A DNA stretch of 64,000 bases, from assembly GCF_020166415.1 (NCBI RefSeq), contig NZ_JAIQXV010000001.1:186001-250000 (forward strand), read 5' to 3'. The DNA is from Deinococcus multiflagellatus (GTDB taxonomy: Bacteria; Deinococcota; Deinococci; Deinococcales; Deinococcaceae). The position numbers and the translations under genes are program-made. The notes under the pieces are model-generated. The model did no database searches. It saw only the letters and a program-made list of their open reading frames with translations, and was not told where the DNA came from. This document shows positions 13,814 to 24,366 of this stretch, in pieces (the stretch's first letter is position 1; each line of letters opens with the position of its first letter).

Positions 13814-14156
13814 ACGCGGCCCCACAGCGGCGGCCCGGTTCACCCTGGGTCCTGAACGCCGCCCCTGGACACTGCCCAGGCCGCTCTCTGTTCAGGCCGT
13901 CCCCCTCGTTTGCACCGGAGGCTTTGCAGGAAGCCCCCTGGGGGACCTGTGGGTTCGTGGGCTCTGAGCGGTCACCCCATGACCGGAAGGTGAACCCATC
14001 AGGTCATGGGGTGCGGAAGGCGCGAGTGACCGCCACAGAGGGCAGTTGGCTGGGCGGCCAGGGGGGGCTTTGCTCCCTTCGGCGTCACGGAAGACCGCGG
14101 CCAGGATGAGGGGGGGCCCGTTCTGCGCCCAGCCCGCTCCCGCGCTACCGTCTGGT
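13814..14156. other. 343-bp intergenic region with nested hairpins
   Basis: No convincing gene. It holds several inverted repeats: GGCTT/AAGCC near 13919-13936, a C5-T-G5 palindrome near 13934-13943, a perfect 12-bp pair at 13973-13984 and 14002-14013, and an 8-bp pair GCGGTCAC/GTGACCGC at 13968-13975 and 14026-14033 around it. It could be a structured RNA or an operator region. The end carries TACCGT, a possible -10 box of the next gene. Confidence 0.55.
13968..14033. repeat. long two-part inverted repeat
   Basis: CACCCCATGACC (13973-13984) and GGTCATGGGGTG (14002-14013) are perfect inverted partners 17 nt apart. The outer pair GCGGTCAC and GTGACCGC shares three bases with the inner left arm, so the two stems compete. 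No T-run follows, which argues against a simple terminator. Confidence 0.7.
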
Positions 14157-14855
14157 ATGGCCCCGCAGCGGCACGCCGCCCTGATCACGGCCCTGGGCGG
14201 CGCGCACCCGCTGACCCCGGCGCTGCTGGCCTGGGCCCACCGTTCGCCCGGGTTTGCACCGTTCCTGGCGGCCCACGAGACCAAGGTGCGGCGCAAGCTC
14301 CGGCAGGCCACTGGCCCGGAGGCCCAGGCGGACCTCGCCGCCGAACTGGCGCTGGCGGCGTGGCTGCTGCAGGAACGGCGCTGGACGCTGGCGTACGAAC
14401 CACTGGCCGCCAGTGGGGGACGTGGACCCGATTTCCGCGTGGCCGCACCGGACGGCAGCGGCGCTTGGTTTCTGGAGGTCACGCGCCTGCACCCGGCGGC
14501 CAGTCCCGACGCCCTGACCATGAAACTCGCCCGCACCCTGGCCGACAAGGCCGGACAGTGGCCGCCGGGCGCCAGCACTGTTCTTGCGGCGGTGCTGCCC
14601 CCAGAGGCTGGCGACGCCGCTGGGCTCCTGCGCCGCGCGCTGGGTCTGCTGCAGGCAGCGGCCGGGCAGCCCACCCCGACCCTGGACGGCCGCGCTTTTG
14701 CCCAGCGCCAGCCCCGCCTGAGCGCGGTGGTGCTGTGCCAGGGCGCAGCAGAGGACCACTGGCCAGTCTAGACCCAGGTGCTGGCCATGCCCGGCGCCCG
14801 ACACCCCCTGCCCGCCGAAACCGCGCGTCGCCTGCGCCGCCTGACGACGGCTTAA
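14157..14855 (+). pseudogene. PD-(D/E)XK-nuclease-like gene interrupted by an in-frame TAG
   Basis: From ATG 14157 the frame codes 204 aa to a TAG at 14769-14771. The middle resembles the PD-(D/E)XK core: a helix with Glu (AELALAAWL), then GPDFRV and WFLEVT spaced as in restriction-like nucleases. After the TAG the same frame continues with normal GC3 bias for 27 more codons to a TAA at 14853-14855, reading TQVLAMPGARHPLPAETARR. That continuation suggests a recent nonsense change (from CAG or TGG) removing the last helix. The truncated form may still work, since the nuclease motifs lie upstream. TACCGT lies 5 nt before the ATG. A short C-terminus by design is the alternative. Confidence 0.55.
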
Positions 14856-14915
14856 CGTTTACCCATGAATGAAATGATGGTAAGCCCCGTGCCATCTGTG
14901 TCAGAGCGCGGGGCC

Positions 14916-14921
14916 TACAAT
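14916..14921 (+). promoter_or_regulatory. -10 box of the 36-aa leaderless gene
   Basis: TACAAT sits 6 nt before ATG 14928. No good -35 box is visible upstream. Confidence 0.5.
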
Positions 14922-14927
14922 GGCGAC

Positions 14928-15038
14928 ATGAAGGGCCTGCGCGAATTTGTGGAGTGGTTGCGCGAGGTGCTCCAGGGGAGCCCGCAACCCCAGCCCGTGC
15001 CGGTGCCCGTCCGCGTGCGCGAGCGACAGCGCCGCTGA
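14928..15038 (+). CDS. small leaderless protein, 36 aa
   Basis: ATG 14928 opens a 36-residue frame, MKGLREFVEWLREVLQG followed by a Pro/Val/Arg-rich tail. The first half is a plausible amphipathic helix. TACAAT (14916-14921) lies 6 nt upstream, a good leaderless promoter, and a clean terminator lies 36 nt downstream. So this looks like a complete transcription unit just ahead of the RelA/SpoT gene. Function unknown. Confidence 0.5.
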   Translation: MKGLREFVEWLREVLQGSPQPQPVPVPVRVRERQRR

Positions 15039-15073
15039 TTGGATCACTGGATTTTCTCTTCCTTGCACTCTTC

Positions 15074-15104
15074 CGCCCACCGCACTGGTGGGCGTGTTTC
15101 TGTT
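15074..15104 (+). terminator. Rho-independent terminator before the RelA/SpoT gene
   Basis: CGCCCACC (15074-15081), loop GCACT, GGTGGGCG (15087-15094), then TGTTTCTGTT. It closes the small 14.9-kb transcription unit. Confidence 0.8.
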
Positions 15105-15270
15105 GGGGTGGGTTTCAGGCCGCCTCTGTAATCTGCCCACGCGCGTGCCGGCAGGTGTTGACTGGCAGGAGAGGGAAACACCCGGGACGTGCAGGGGCGT
15201 CCTGTTCTGCTTTGGCGGCTGCGGCCCTGCACAGAATCTGTCTCAGGCTTCAGGCGCTATTGTGCGGGGC

Positions 15271-17556
15271 GTGGTGGACGGCGATCATGGAATGGGAGAG
15301 CTGCGCGCGCTGATCGCGTCTCGCCCCGAAGACGACAGGGCGCGGGTAGAAGCGGCGTATATCTTTGCGCGCGACGCCCACGCCGGGGTCAACCGCAAGA
15401 GCGGCGAGCCCTACATCACGCACCCGGTGGCGGTGGCGGTCATTCTGGCGCGCCTGGGCATGGACACCGACAGCATCATGGCCGGGCTGCTGCACGACAC
15501 CGTGGAAGACGTGGACGGCGTGACCTTCGAGCTGATCGAAAGCCAGTTCGGCCCCGATGTGCGGCGCATTGTGGAAGGGGAGACCAAGGTCAGCAAGCTC
15601 TCCAAGCAGGGCTCGCAGAGCGCCGAGGTCAGCGAGACCGGGCGCGACGTGCAGGCCGAGAACCTGCGCCAGATGCTGATTGCCATGACCGGCGACATCC
15701 GCATCATCGTGGTCAAGCTGGCCGACCGCCTGCACAACATGCGCACGCTGGGCTCCATGAAGCCCGAAAAGCAGGTGCGCATTGCGCGCGAAACCATGGA
15801 CATCTTCGCGCCGCTGGCCCACCGCCTGGGGATTGGGCAGATCAAGTGGGAACTGGAAGACCTGAGTTTTCAGTACCTGCACCCGGATGACTACGCCTAC
15901 TTGCAGTCGCGCCTGCGCACCCGCCAGGACGAGCGCGACGCACTGATCACCCGCGCGGTGGCCGACCTGCGCGCCGCCCTGGAAGACGATCTGGAACTGC
16001 CCGAGTGGGTGGCCGACATTGACATTGCCGGGCGCAGCAAGCACCTGTGGAGCATCCACAACAAGATGAAGCGCGAGGGCAAGGGCCTGGAGCAGATTTT
16101 CGATCTGCTGGCCATCCGCGTGATGCTGACCCCGCGTGACCTCGTGGTGCCCCCTGGCACCGACGACGCCCGGCGCGAGCGTGCCGAGGCCACCCGCGAA
16201 AAGCGCATCTGTTACCACACGGTCAGCATTGTGCATTCCATCTGGACGCCGCTGCCTGGGCGTTTCAAGGACTACATTGCCGTGCCCAAGCCCAACGGCT
16301 ACCAGTCGCTGCACACCACGGTCATCAGCCAGAGCGGCCAGCCCATTGAGGTGCAGATTCGTTCGCGGCGCATGCACGAGGTGGCCGAGTACGGCATTGC
16401 CGCGCACTGGATGTACAAGCAGGGCTCGCAGCTGGCGCAAAAGGACCGCGAGAACTGGATTGCCCAGCTGCGCGAACTGCAAAACGAGATCAACGACGCT
16501 TCCGACTACATGGACGCGGTGAAAACCGACATCCTGTCGCAGCGGGTGCGTGTCTTTACGCCCAAGGGGCTGGCGATCAGCCTGCCGGCGGGCAGCACGC
16601 CCGTGGATTTTGCCTACCACATCCACACCCGGATTGGCGAAACCACGGTGGGCGCGCGGGTGAACGGCTCGATTGTGCCCCTGTCGCACCGCCTGGGCAA
16701 CGGCGACATGGTGGAGATCGTAACCAGCAAGAACGGCCACCCCAGCAAGGACTGGCTGAACTTTGCCGTCACCCGCTCGGCGCGCGCCAAGATTCGCCAC
16801 CACTTCCGCCAGCAGGAACGCACCGAGGCGCTGCAGCACGGCCACGACCTGCTGGAACGCTACCTGCGCAAGCGCCAGCTGGCCGTGCGCCAGCTGATGC
16901 GCACCAAGCTGCTGGAAGACGCCACGCAGAAACTGCTGGGCACCCGCAACCCCGACGACCTGTATCAGGCCCTGCACGCCGGCAAACTGACCCCCAGCGG
17001 GGTGGGGCGCGTGCTCTCGCCGCAGCTGGCCCAGGAGCAGGCCCCCGCCCCCAGCCGCCGCGCGCCCGTGCCCAGGGCGCCGGAACCGGGCGGCGTGTAC
17101 GTAGAGGGCTTTACCACCAACACCAAGCTCAGCCAGTGCTGCAATCCCATCCGGGGCGATCAGGTGATGGGCTACCTGACGCGCGGGCGCGGCGTGAGCG
17201 TGCACCGCATTGACTGCCCGAACATGATCCGCCTCCTGAAAGACGAGCCCGAACGCTGCGTGGCGGCCTCCTGGGAGGCGGGCACGGCGGGCACCATGCT
17301 GGTGGATGTGGACGTGATCGCCCCGGACCGCCAGGGCCTGCTGGCCGACGTGCTGGGTGTGCTGGCGCGCGAGAAACACAGCCCCACCAAGGTAGAGGCC
17401 GTGGTGGGCGCCCAGGAAATCGCCGTGATTCACCTGAGACTGCATGTGGCGGGCCAGAGTGACCTGGAAGCGGTGCGCCGCGCCATCCTGGCCGTGCCCG
17501 GTGTGACCGACGTGGTGCGGGTGGGCGGGCGCAAACGCAACGGCGCGGGCTCGTAG
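15271..17556 (+). CDS. bifunctional (p)ppGpp synthetase/hydrolase, RelA/SpoT
   Basis: Makes and degrades the stringent-response alarmone, 761 aa. Domains in order: HD hydrolase ([17 protein letters not shown] near 70, [13 protein letters not shown] near 145), synthetase (about 230-380, with YQSLHTTV), TGS (about 410-470, VFTPKG), a zinc-finger/conserved-cysteine region ([11 protein letters not shown]) and a C-terminal ACT domain. The intact HD residues predict hydrolase activity as well as synthesis, as in Rel/SpoT. TATTGT (15258-15263) lies 7 nt before GTG 15271; GTG 15262 and ATG 15292 are alternatives. Confidence 0.93.
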   Translation: MVDGDHGMGELRALIASRPEDDRARVEAAYIFARDAHAGVNRKSGEPYITHPVAVAVILARLGMDTDSIMAGLLHDTVEDVDGVTFELIESQFGPDVRRIVEGETKVSKLSKQGSQSAEVSETGRDVQAENLRQMLIAMTGDIRIIVVKLADRLHNMRTLGSMKPEKQVRIARETMDIFAPLAHRLGIGQIKWELEDLSFQYLHPDDYAYLQSRLRTRQDERDALITRAVADLRAALEDDLELPEWVADIDIAGRSKHLWSIHNKMKREGKGLEQIFDLLAIRVMLTPRDLVVPPGTDDARRERAEATREKRICYHTVSIVHSIWTPLPGRFKDYIAVPKPNGYQSLHTTVISQSGQPIEVQIRSRRMHEVAEYGIAAHWMYKQGSQLAQKDRENWIAQLRELQNEINDASDYMDAVKTDILSQRVRVFTPKGLAISLPAGSTPVDFAYHIHTRIGETTVGARVNGSIVPLSHRLGNGDMVEIVTSKNGHPSKDWLNFAVTRSARAKIRHHFRQQERTEALQHGHDLLERYLRKRQLAVRQLMRTKLLEDATQKLLGTRNPDDLYQALHAGKLTPSGVGRVLSPQLAQEQAPAPSRRAPVPRAPEPGGVYVEGFTTNTKLSQCCNPIRGDQVMGYLTRGRGVSVHRIDCPNMIRLLKDEPERCVAASWEAGTAGTMLVDVDVIAPDRQGLLADVLGVLAREKHSPTKVEAVVGAQEIAVIHLRLHVAGQSDLEAVRRAILAVPGVTDVVRVGGRKRNGAGS

Positions 17557-17580
17557 CGCAGGCACTCTACACTGCGGGCC

Positions 17581-17625
17581 ATGCGCCGACCCCCTGCCCG
17601 TCCCCCGAGGCCCCTGTGCCCCTGA
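17581..17625 (+). CDS. possible 14-codon leaderless upstream reading frame
   Basis: TACACT (17568-17573) is 7 nt before ATG 17581, so a transcript would begin on this codon. The frame [14 protein letters not shown] stops at 17623-17625 and overlaps the GTG start of the next gene by 10 nt. It could couple translation of that gene. It may equally be a chance frame between a leaderless-type promoter and an SD-led start. Confidence 0.35.
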   Translation: MRRPPARPPRPLCP

Positions 17626-18581
17626 CCCTGCTGCCCGACCTGGGGGACCTGCTGCGGCTGCAGCCCCAGTTCAACGCGGGCACGGTGGTGGAGGCCCTGC
17701 GCCACCTGGGCGCGCGGGAGGTGTGGTGGGCCACGGGCCGCGACCCGGACCACCCCCTGCGCGACGCCCTGCCCGCCGCCGGGGTGGCCCTCCACGAGGC
17801 CGCTCCCGACTGGTCCTGGGCCGACGCCGAGCACGAGCAACTGCTGTCCTTTCTGGGCCAGTACCCCCAGGGCCGCGAGCGCCTGAAGCGGGCCGCGCAG
17901 GCCGGGCGCGAGCTGGCTGCCCTGGTCACCGCCCCCCTCACGCTGCCCCAGGCGATCAGCCCCGACGTTCTGACCACCCTTGGGCGCAGTCTGGACGCTG
18001 AACGGGAGGCGCTGGACGAGGGCCCCGGCACCCGCTGGCGCGCCCGGCGCCTGGGAGAAACGGCGCAGGTCCTGGCCGCTCAGGGCGGCGTGGCCCTGGT
18101 GCCCCTGGACGACCTGCCCGGCCTGTTGCCGCTGCTCCCCGGCGCGGCCTTGCCCGACCTGAGTGGCTTTGCCCCCGGCGACACCAGCCGCCTGCGGGCC
18201 CTGGCCGACCGCGCGTGGCAGCTGAGCGACAGTGACGACCTGGGCAGCCTGCTCGCGGCCCTGGAGCGGGAAGCGGGCGACCCGGTGACGCCCCGTGCCG
18301 AACTGGACGCCGCCGAGGCACACATTTATCTGGCGGTGGGCGAGCTGGCAGCGGCCCGCGCCCGTCTGGAACGCGCCGCCCACGCCCTGACCGACCACCT
18401 GCCGCGCAGTCTGGCGGGGCTGGTGCTGGCCCGGCTGGGGCAGGTACGCGACGCCCAGGGCGAGCGCGACCTGGCCCGGCGCACGTATCAGGCGACCCTG
18501 GCTCTGGGGTATGCCCCCCAGGTGGCCCGCGAAGCCGCGCAGGCCGGGCTGGACACCCCGTTTACCCTGGCGCTGGGCTGA
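17616..18581 (+). CDS. hypothetical protein with TPR-like C-terminus
   Basis: A 321-aa soluble, Leu/Ala-rich protein. Residues about 225-315 carry repeated helix pairs with TPR character ([19 protein letters not shown], then [20 protein letters not shown]). The N-terminal ~200 residues are helical with no family I can name. GAGG at 17607-17610 lies 5 nt before the GTG, so translation is SD-led although the promoter is placed for the upstream short frame. It stands alone after the RelA/SpoT gene. Confidence 0.65.
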   Translation: MPLTLLPDLGDLLRLQPQFNAGTVVEALRHLGAREVWWATGRDPDHPLRDALPAAGVALHEAAPDWSWADAEHEQLLSFLGQYPQGRERLKRAAQAGRELAALVTAPLTLPQAISPDVLTTLGRSLDAEREALDEGPGTRWRARRLGETAQVLAAQGGVALVPLDDLPGLLPLLPGAALPDLSGFAPGDTSRLRALADRAWQLSDSDDLGSLLAALEREAGDPVTPRAELDAAEAHIYLAVGELAAARARLERAAHALTDHLPRSLAGLVLARLGQVRDAQGERDLARRTYQATLALGYAPQVAREAAQAGLDTPFTLALG

Positions 18582-18723
18582 GAGGGGGGACCAGCGTCAC
18601 CCTGGGGCCAAGGGGCAGCCTCTTCACTCTGTCTGCGACACGGTCTGGATCGGACACGGATTTCGTTCGCCCACGGGGTCACTAAACCCCTTCGGTTCCC
18701 CAGGCTTCCGCTTTGACCACCCC

Positions 18724-20385
<1,662 letters not shown>

Positions 20386-20572
20386 GGCCCATTTAAACAG
20401 GGCAGCGGTGGTCGGGTGCCCTTTCGGCGGGCGGCCCTGGTTCAGCCGGGTTCGCGCCCGCAGCCCCAGCCTTCACCTTTTCTCAAGGCAAATTGGGATT
20501 CTTCATTATCAGATGTGAAAACGCCCAATTGCGGGCCAAATTTCGGTGAATGGCGCGTTGGGCCAACTGTCA

Positions 20573-20593
20573 GGTGAGGCCGGTGTTCTCACC
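20573..20593. promoter_or_regulatory. possible operator palindrome upstream of the PA2169-type gene
   Basis: GGTGAG (20573-20578) and CTCACC (20588-20593) form a 6-bp inverted repeat, 60 bp before the start of the next gene and immediately before a TACGCT that could be its -10 box. No known regulator consensus is recognised. Confidence 0.3.
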
Positions 20594-20653
20594 CTACGCT
20601 GGGGCCGTTCCACCCCCGCAGCGGGGGCATTCCACACCACCGGAGGGATTACC

Positions 20654-21112
20654 ATGACCATGACGAACGAAACTGTGCTGGACAAACTGCAGTACCTGCT
20701 GGGCACCCTGCGCGACGGCGAGAAGGGTTTCAAGGACGCCGCCGAGCACGCCACCGACCCCCAGCTGCGCCAGCTGTTCATGGAGCGCAGCGTGCAGCGC
20801 GCCCAGATGGCAGGCGACGTGGAAAGCCACATCAGCCGCCTGGGCGACAAGCCCCGCGAGCACGGCAGCGTGGGCGCCGCCCTGCACCGCACCTGGCTGA
20901 ACGTGCGCGACGCCCTGACTGGCCGCGACGACTATCAGGTGGTCGCCGAGTGCGAGCGCGGTGAAGACGTGGCCGTGGAAAACTACCAGGACGTGCTGAA
21001 AGAAGCCGAACTGCCTGCCGACATCCGCACCTTCGTGGAGGGGCAGTACGCCCAGGTGAAGGCCAGCCACGACCAGATCCGCGACATGAAGCACAGCATG
21101 CAGGCCAGCTGA
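20654..21112 (+). CDS. PA2169/DUF2383-type four-helix-bundle protein
   Basis: A 152-aa, highly charged helical protein resembling the PA2169 family (DUF2383), a ferritin-like four-helix bundle often linked to stress. Four helices can be traced, with EKGFKDAAEHA, MERSVQRAQM, ECERGEDVAVENYQD and YAQVKASHDQIRDM. GGAGGG lies 8 nt before ATG 20654. The role is not established for the family; stress induction in this organism is a guess. Confidence 0.8.
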   Translation: MTMTNETVLDKLQYLLGTLRDGEKGFKDAAEHATDPQLRQLFMERSVQRAQMAGDVESHISRLGDKPREHGSVGAALHRTWLNVRDALTGRDDYQVVAECERGEDVAVENYQDVLKEAELPADIRTFVEGQYAQVKASHDQIRDMKHSMQAS

Positions 21113-21126
21113 ACCAGGCCATGAAA

Positions 21127-21159
21127 AGCGCGCCGCCCCGGTTACAGGGGCGGCGCGCT
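21127..21159. terminator. bidirectional terminator
   Basis: Perfect 13-bp arms AGCGCGCCGCCCC (21127-21139) and GGGGCGGCGCGCT (21147-21159) around GGTTACA. The AAAA to its left is a T-run on the minus strand, so it best serves the HAMP operon while also closing the plus-strand gene. Confidence 0.85.
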
Positions 21160-21177
21160 CCATTGCTGCTCTTTGTT

Positions 21178-22827
21178 TTAGCCCCGGCGGCGGCGGCGCA
21201 GGCGCTCCATCGCGGAGTCCAGGCTCAGGCGCATGCGTTCCAGGGCCTGGGCCAGATCCCCGATCTCGTCGTTGCGCTCGGCCTGCACCGGGCGCGACAG
21301 GTCGCCCATGCTGATCGAGTCGGCGATCTTCACCAGCTGCTCAATGGGCTCTACCACGCGCCGGGCGGCCCGCAGCGCCAGGTATGCGGCCAGACCCAGC
21401 GCCAGCAGCGACACGAACAGCACCAGCAGCAGCGTGTTGCGCAGCGACGCCGCCTGCTGGGCGTTGGACACCCCCACGGCCACGGTGTACAGCAGGTTGT
21501 CGTTGCCTTCCACGGAGCGCCCGGAAGCCAGGGTGCGCTTGCCGTTCTCCTGCGACACGGTGACCTGCTGCACGATGAAGTTCACGTTCGTGGCCTTCTG
21601 GTTCTTGGGGTCGTCGGCCAGCGCCTGCAGCTTTTGCACGTCGTTGGCGGTGCCGCCCATCTCCTTCATCTCGTTGGCGCGCGCCTGGTACACCTTGGCG
21701 GGCGAGATGGTGGCGAGGTAGTTGTTCTTGTTGGGGTTCTCGATCAACCAGTTGCTGACTTCGGCGTTCAGCAGGTCGTTGATCTCGCTGTTCTGGCTGG
21801 CAAAGTAGCGCGAGCCGTCGCGCAACTCGACCTGCACGAAGCCCACGCTGGAGTTGTTCACCAGTGCGTCCAGCTGCGGCTGAATCTGCTGGAAGCCACG
21901 GTTGGGGTCGATGTTGCTGCTGACCGCCACGGCCACGGCCTGCGCGTTGCGCTGCACCAGGCCCTGCTGCAGCGGCGGCAGGGTCAGAGCCAGCACACCC
22001 AGGGTCAGGGCGCTGGAGATGCCCAGCGGCACCAGGGCGCCCACAGCCATGCGCTGGCCCAGGCTGGTGCGGCGTTTGGTCGCCTTGGGCGCCTCGTCCA
22101 CCAGCGGGGTCACCACCATGGTGTCCATGGCCTGGGGCACTTCGGCGGCCTGGGCAGGCGCGGCGGCCGGCGTGGCGTCGTGCAGCGTCAGGGCGCCGGT
22201 AAAGTCCGACCACACATCTGCGCTGGGCTCGGGGGCCGCCGGGGCGCTCACCACCGGGGCCACCACCGGGTCCATCACCGCTGTGCCGGCGCCAGCGCCC
22301 CAGCCTGCCGGCGCGCTGTCCAGCCCGCCCAGGGCGCTGGCCAGCCCGGCGTCCAGGCCGCCGCCCGGCGTCGCCGGGGCCGCGAAAGGATCGGCCGCGC
22401 CTCCAAAGGGGTTCTGGTCCGGGCCGCTCTCGCCGAACGGCACCGCCGGCCAGATGGCCGAGGCGCGCAGATCGGCCATGTCCTGCGACGCCGTGGTCTG
22501 GGTCTGCAGCGGCGCCAGCGGCGCGTCGTCGGGGGCCGTGGGCGCGGCGACCGGGCGGCTGGGCGCCACGCCCTGAAAGGGCTCGCTCAGGATGTCGGTT
22601 TCCTCGCGCACCTCTTCCAGCGCCACGCTGGCCCCCACCTGCTGAAACATTGACATCAGCAGTTCGGCGCGGGCGCGGCCCGTGGGCTTCATCAGGCGCC
22701 CGGAACGGCGGCTGCCCAGGCGCTGGGCCTGCTCGGCGTTCAGGCCGAACTTATCCTGCAGCAGCTGCTCTAGCACCTGCTTCTTGTCCTGCGCGACGGC
22801 TTCTCGGATGACAACGGTGTACTTCAT
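21178..22827 (-). CDS. HAMP-domain membrane protein
   Basis: A 549-aa protein, third gene of an operon. The N-terminal ~75 residues form a small alpha/beta domain (MKYTVVIREAV, RLGSRRSGRLMKPTGRARAE). A long Ala/Pro-rich linker (about 85-250) follows, then a membrane segment (about 265-285), an extracytoplasmic region (about 290-450), a second membrane segment (about 460-480) and a HAMP domain with VEPIEQLVKIADSISMGDLS near 490-510. It ends in RRRRRG, with no methyl-accepting, kinase or cyclase module. It could be a truncated receptor that signals through a partner. The two upstream genes are candidates. Confidence 0.75.
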   Translation of the reverse strand: MKYTVVIREAVAQDKKQVLEQLLQDKFGLNAEQAQRLGSRRSGRLMKPTGRARAELLMSMFQQVGASVALEEVREETDILSEPFQGVAPSRPVAAPTAPDDAPLAPLQTQTTASQDMADLRASAIWPAVPFGESGPDQNPFGGAADPFAAPATPGGGLDAGLASALGGLDSAPAGWGAGAGTAVMDPVVAPVVSAPAAPEPSADVWSDFTGALTLHDATPAAAPAQAAEVPQAMDTMVVTPLVDEAPKATKRRTSLGQRMAVGALVPLGISSALTLGVLALTLPPLQQGLVQRNAQAVAVAVSSNIDPNRGFQQIQPQLDALVNNSSVGFVQVELRDGSRYFASQNSEINDLLNAEVSNWLIENPNKNNYLATISPAKVYQARANEMKEMGGTANDVQKLQALADDPKNQKATNVNFIVQQVTVSQENGKRTLASGRSVEGNDNLLYTVAVGVSNAQQAASLRNTLLLVLFVSLLALGLAAYLALRAARRVVEPIEQLVKIADSISMGDLSRPVQAERNDEIGDLAQALERMRLSLDSAMERLRRRRRG

Positions 22828-22885
22828 GTGTGGGCTCCCAGAGTGAGGGGAATCGGGGGTGGCGGGGTGGGCAAGGCGGGGCGGC

Positions 22886-23296
22886 TCATGCCAGGCCCCG
22901 GGCGCGGAGGTTGCGGGCAAACTGCTGCACCCGTTCGGGGCTCAGCTGCCGCGCCACGTGCGACAGCAGGCCGTTCAGGGTGCCGCCGTCGCCCAGATCG
23001 TCAAGCGCCTCGTCCACCATCACGGCGGCCATGGGGCCCACCACGGGGGTCAGGCAGGCGGTCACGGCGTCGGCCATCTCGTCGGAGACCTGCTGGTGGT
23101 GCTGCGTGGCGCGCTTGACCCAGTCGGCGGCCATGCGCAGGCGGTCTTGCACGTCGGGCACGGTCATGCCGGCCAGCCGGGCCACCTCGGCCACCTCGCG
23201 GGCGCCGTCCACATGGGTCATCACGCGCCAGATGTTAAAGGGCAGCGGCGTGGCGTCGGTCAGGCCTTCAGGCCAGTGGGGAACCGTCAGGGTCAT
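22886..23296 (-). CDS. hypothetical protein, winged-helix plus DUF8082-like end
   Basis: A 136-aa soluble protein, second gene of the operon. The N-terminal half (about 15-55) reads like a winged helix (THVDGAREVAEVARLAGM). The C-terminal half has LTPVVGPMAAVMVDEALDDL, which resembles the DUF8082 domain found at the end of some bacterial kinases and sensors. That resemblance is by eye. It overlaps the upstream gene by 4 nt (ATGA), so the pair is translationally coupled. Confidence 0.6.
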   Translation of the reverse strand: MTLTVPHWPEGLTDATPLPFNIWRVMTHVDGAREVAEVARLAGMTVPDVQDRLRMAADWVKRATQHHQQVSDEMADAVTACLTPVVGPMAAVMVDEALDDLGDGGTLNGLLSHVARQLSPERVQQFARNLRARGLA

Positions 23297-24141
23297 GCGA
23301 CCTCCAGGCCAGAGGCGGCCCATTCTGGGCGCTCACGCAGGGCGCCCACGGGAACGTCGGCCAGGCGCAGGCCCAGCCGCATCAGAATGGCGCGCAGCGC
23401 CGCGTTCATGGCGGGCCGGAACTCGCGCACCGGCACCTCGTCTTCAATGGTCAGTTGCCCACCCCGGAAGCTGATGTCCTGGGCAAACGGGTCCAGGCAG
23501 GGGTGATCACCTGCAAGCCGCACCGCCACCTGCTGCCACACGCTGTCCAGCGGCGAGACGCGGTGCACGGCCTGCAGCAGCTCCTGCCAGAACTTCACGA
23601 ACTGCGCGCGGTTGCCTTCCGCGTCGGTGGCGTACAGCAGGCACGGCGCCCCGGCCTCGGGGAGCGCACCGCCCAGAAAGCGCCCGAACGACCAGAAGCT
23701 GCAGCTGAGCCCCGAGACCAGCAGGCCGTGGAAGCACTCGCGCTCCAGCTCCGTTTTCAGGGCGGGCCACGCGGCGGGGGCCGGGCGCCCGGGGGCCGCG
23801 CGGGTGGCCCACAGCAGCTCGGTGACATTCACCGGCAGCGCCGCGAGGCTGATGCGCGCCCGGGGCACGCCCTGCATGGCCACCGCCCAGGGCACCGGCT
23901 GGCCGCCGTGCGTGTAGCCGCCCAGCAGGGTGCCGCGCGTCCACAAAAAGCGGACCCAGCGGCCTTTTTGCCACGCGTCAAAGACCCCGGTAAAGCCCTG
24001 GGCTTGGCGCAGCGTCAGATCGGCGGTCACCTCCGTCCACGGGTAATGGTCGGTGCTGAGGCCAGCGTACACGGCGTCGCCCTGGGGGACGGCAACCGCG
24101 TGGTTCAGGGGTGGGATGGCAGCAGGAGCAGATTCTGGCAT
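23293..24141 (-). CDS. hypothetical protein, DUF4388/PATAN-like N-terminus
   Basis: A 282-aa soluble protein, first gene of the operon. Residues about 30-75 (LTLRQAQGFTGVFDAWQKG, FLWTRGTLLGGYT) follow the strand pattern of DUF4388/PATAN domains, which sit in signalling proteins. The rest has two Cys (LSCSFWSF) and no catalytic motif I know. ATG 24141 is chosen; longer starts are possible. With its two partners it could form a receptor complex. Confidence 0.6.
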   Translation of the reverse strand: MPESAPAAIPPLNHAVAVPQGDAVYAGLSTDHYPWTEVTADLTLRQAQGFTGVFDAWQKGRWVRFLWTRGTLLGGYTHGGQPVPWAVAMQGVPRARISLAALPVNVTELLWATRAAPGRPAPAAWPALKTELERECFHGLLVSGLSCSFWSFGRFLGGALPEAGAPCLLYATDAEGNRAQFVKFWQELLQAVHRVSPLDSVWQQVAVRLAGDHPCLDPFAQDISFRGGQLTIEDEVPVREFRPAMNAALRAILMRLGLRLADVPVGALRERPEWAASGLEVA

Positions 24142-24260
24142 GGCAATTCCGGGTGAGGTCAGAATGAGAGTTGGTCGGGGCGAGGCACAAAGAACATGAC
24201 CGGGTGGATACTGCACTATCTCACCTCGGGGGCTCTTACGTCGCGCTTACACATGTACGA

Positions 24261-24294
24261 AACCTCACGTGGGCCCGGGGCACCACGTGAGGTT
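24261..24294. terminator. perfect 11-bp inverted repeat after the bacilliredoxin gene
   Basis: AACCTCACGTG (24261-24271) and CACGTGAGGTT (24284-24294) are perfect partners around a 12-nt GC-rich loop. On the minus strand the hairpin ends GGTTTCG, a poor T-run. It lies 73 nt after the minus-strand bacilliredoxin gene and upstream of the HAMP operon, so it may be a terminator or an operator. Confidence 0.5.
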
Positions 24295-24366
24295 CGGCTG
24301 AGAGCGAGGTTGATCAAGCGTGGGTCAGTCGCCTGCGCCAGCACGTGGCGGGCAGGCGGGGCCTGC

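Noticed and set aside
15250..17565. 771-codon minus-strand frame
   Set aside because: Mirror of the RelA/SpoT gene.
20480..20530. Radiation/desiccation response motif upstream of the PA2169-type gene
   Set aside because: The A/T-rich patch was inspected, but no palindrome convincingly matching that motif is present.
21121..22653. 510-codon plus-strand frame
   Set aside because: Opposite the HAMP gene; His/Gln/Arg-rich with no domain.
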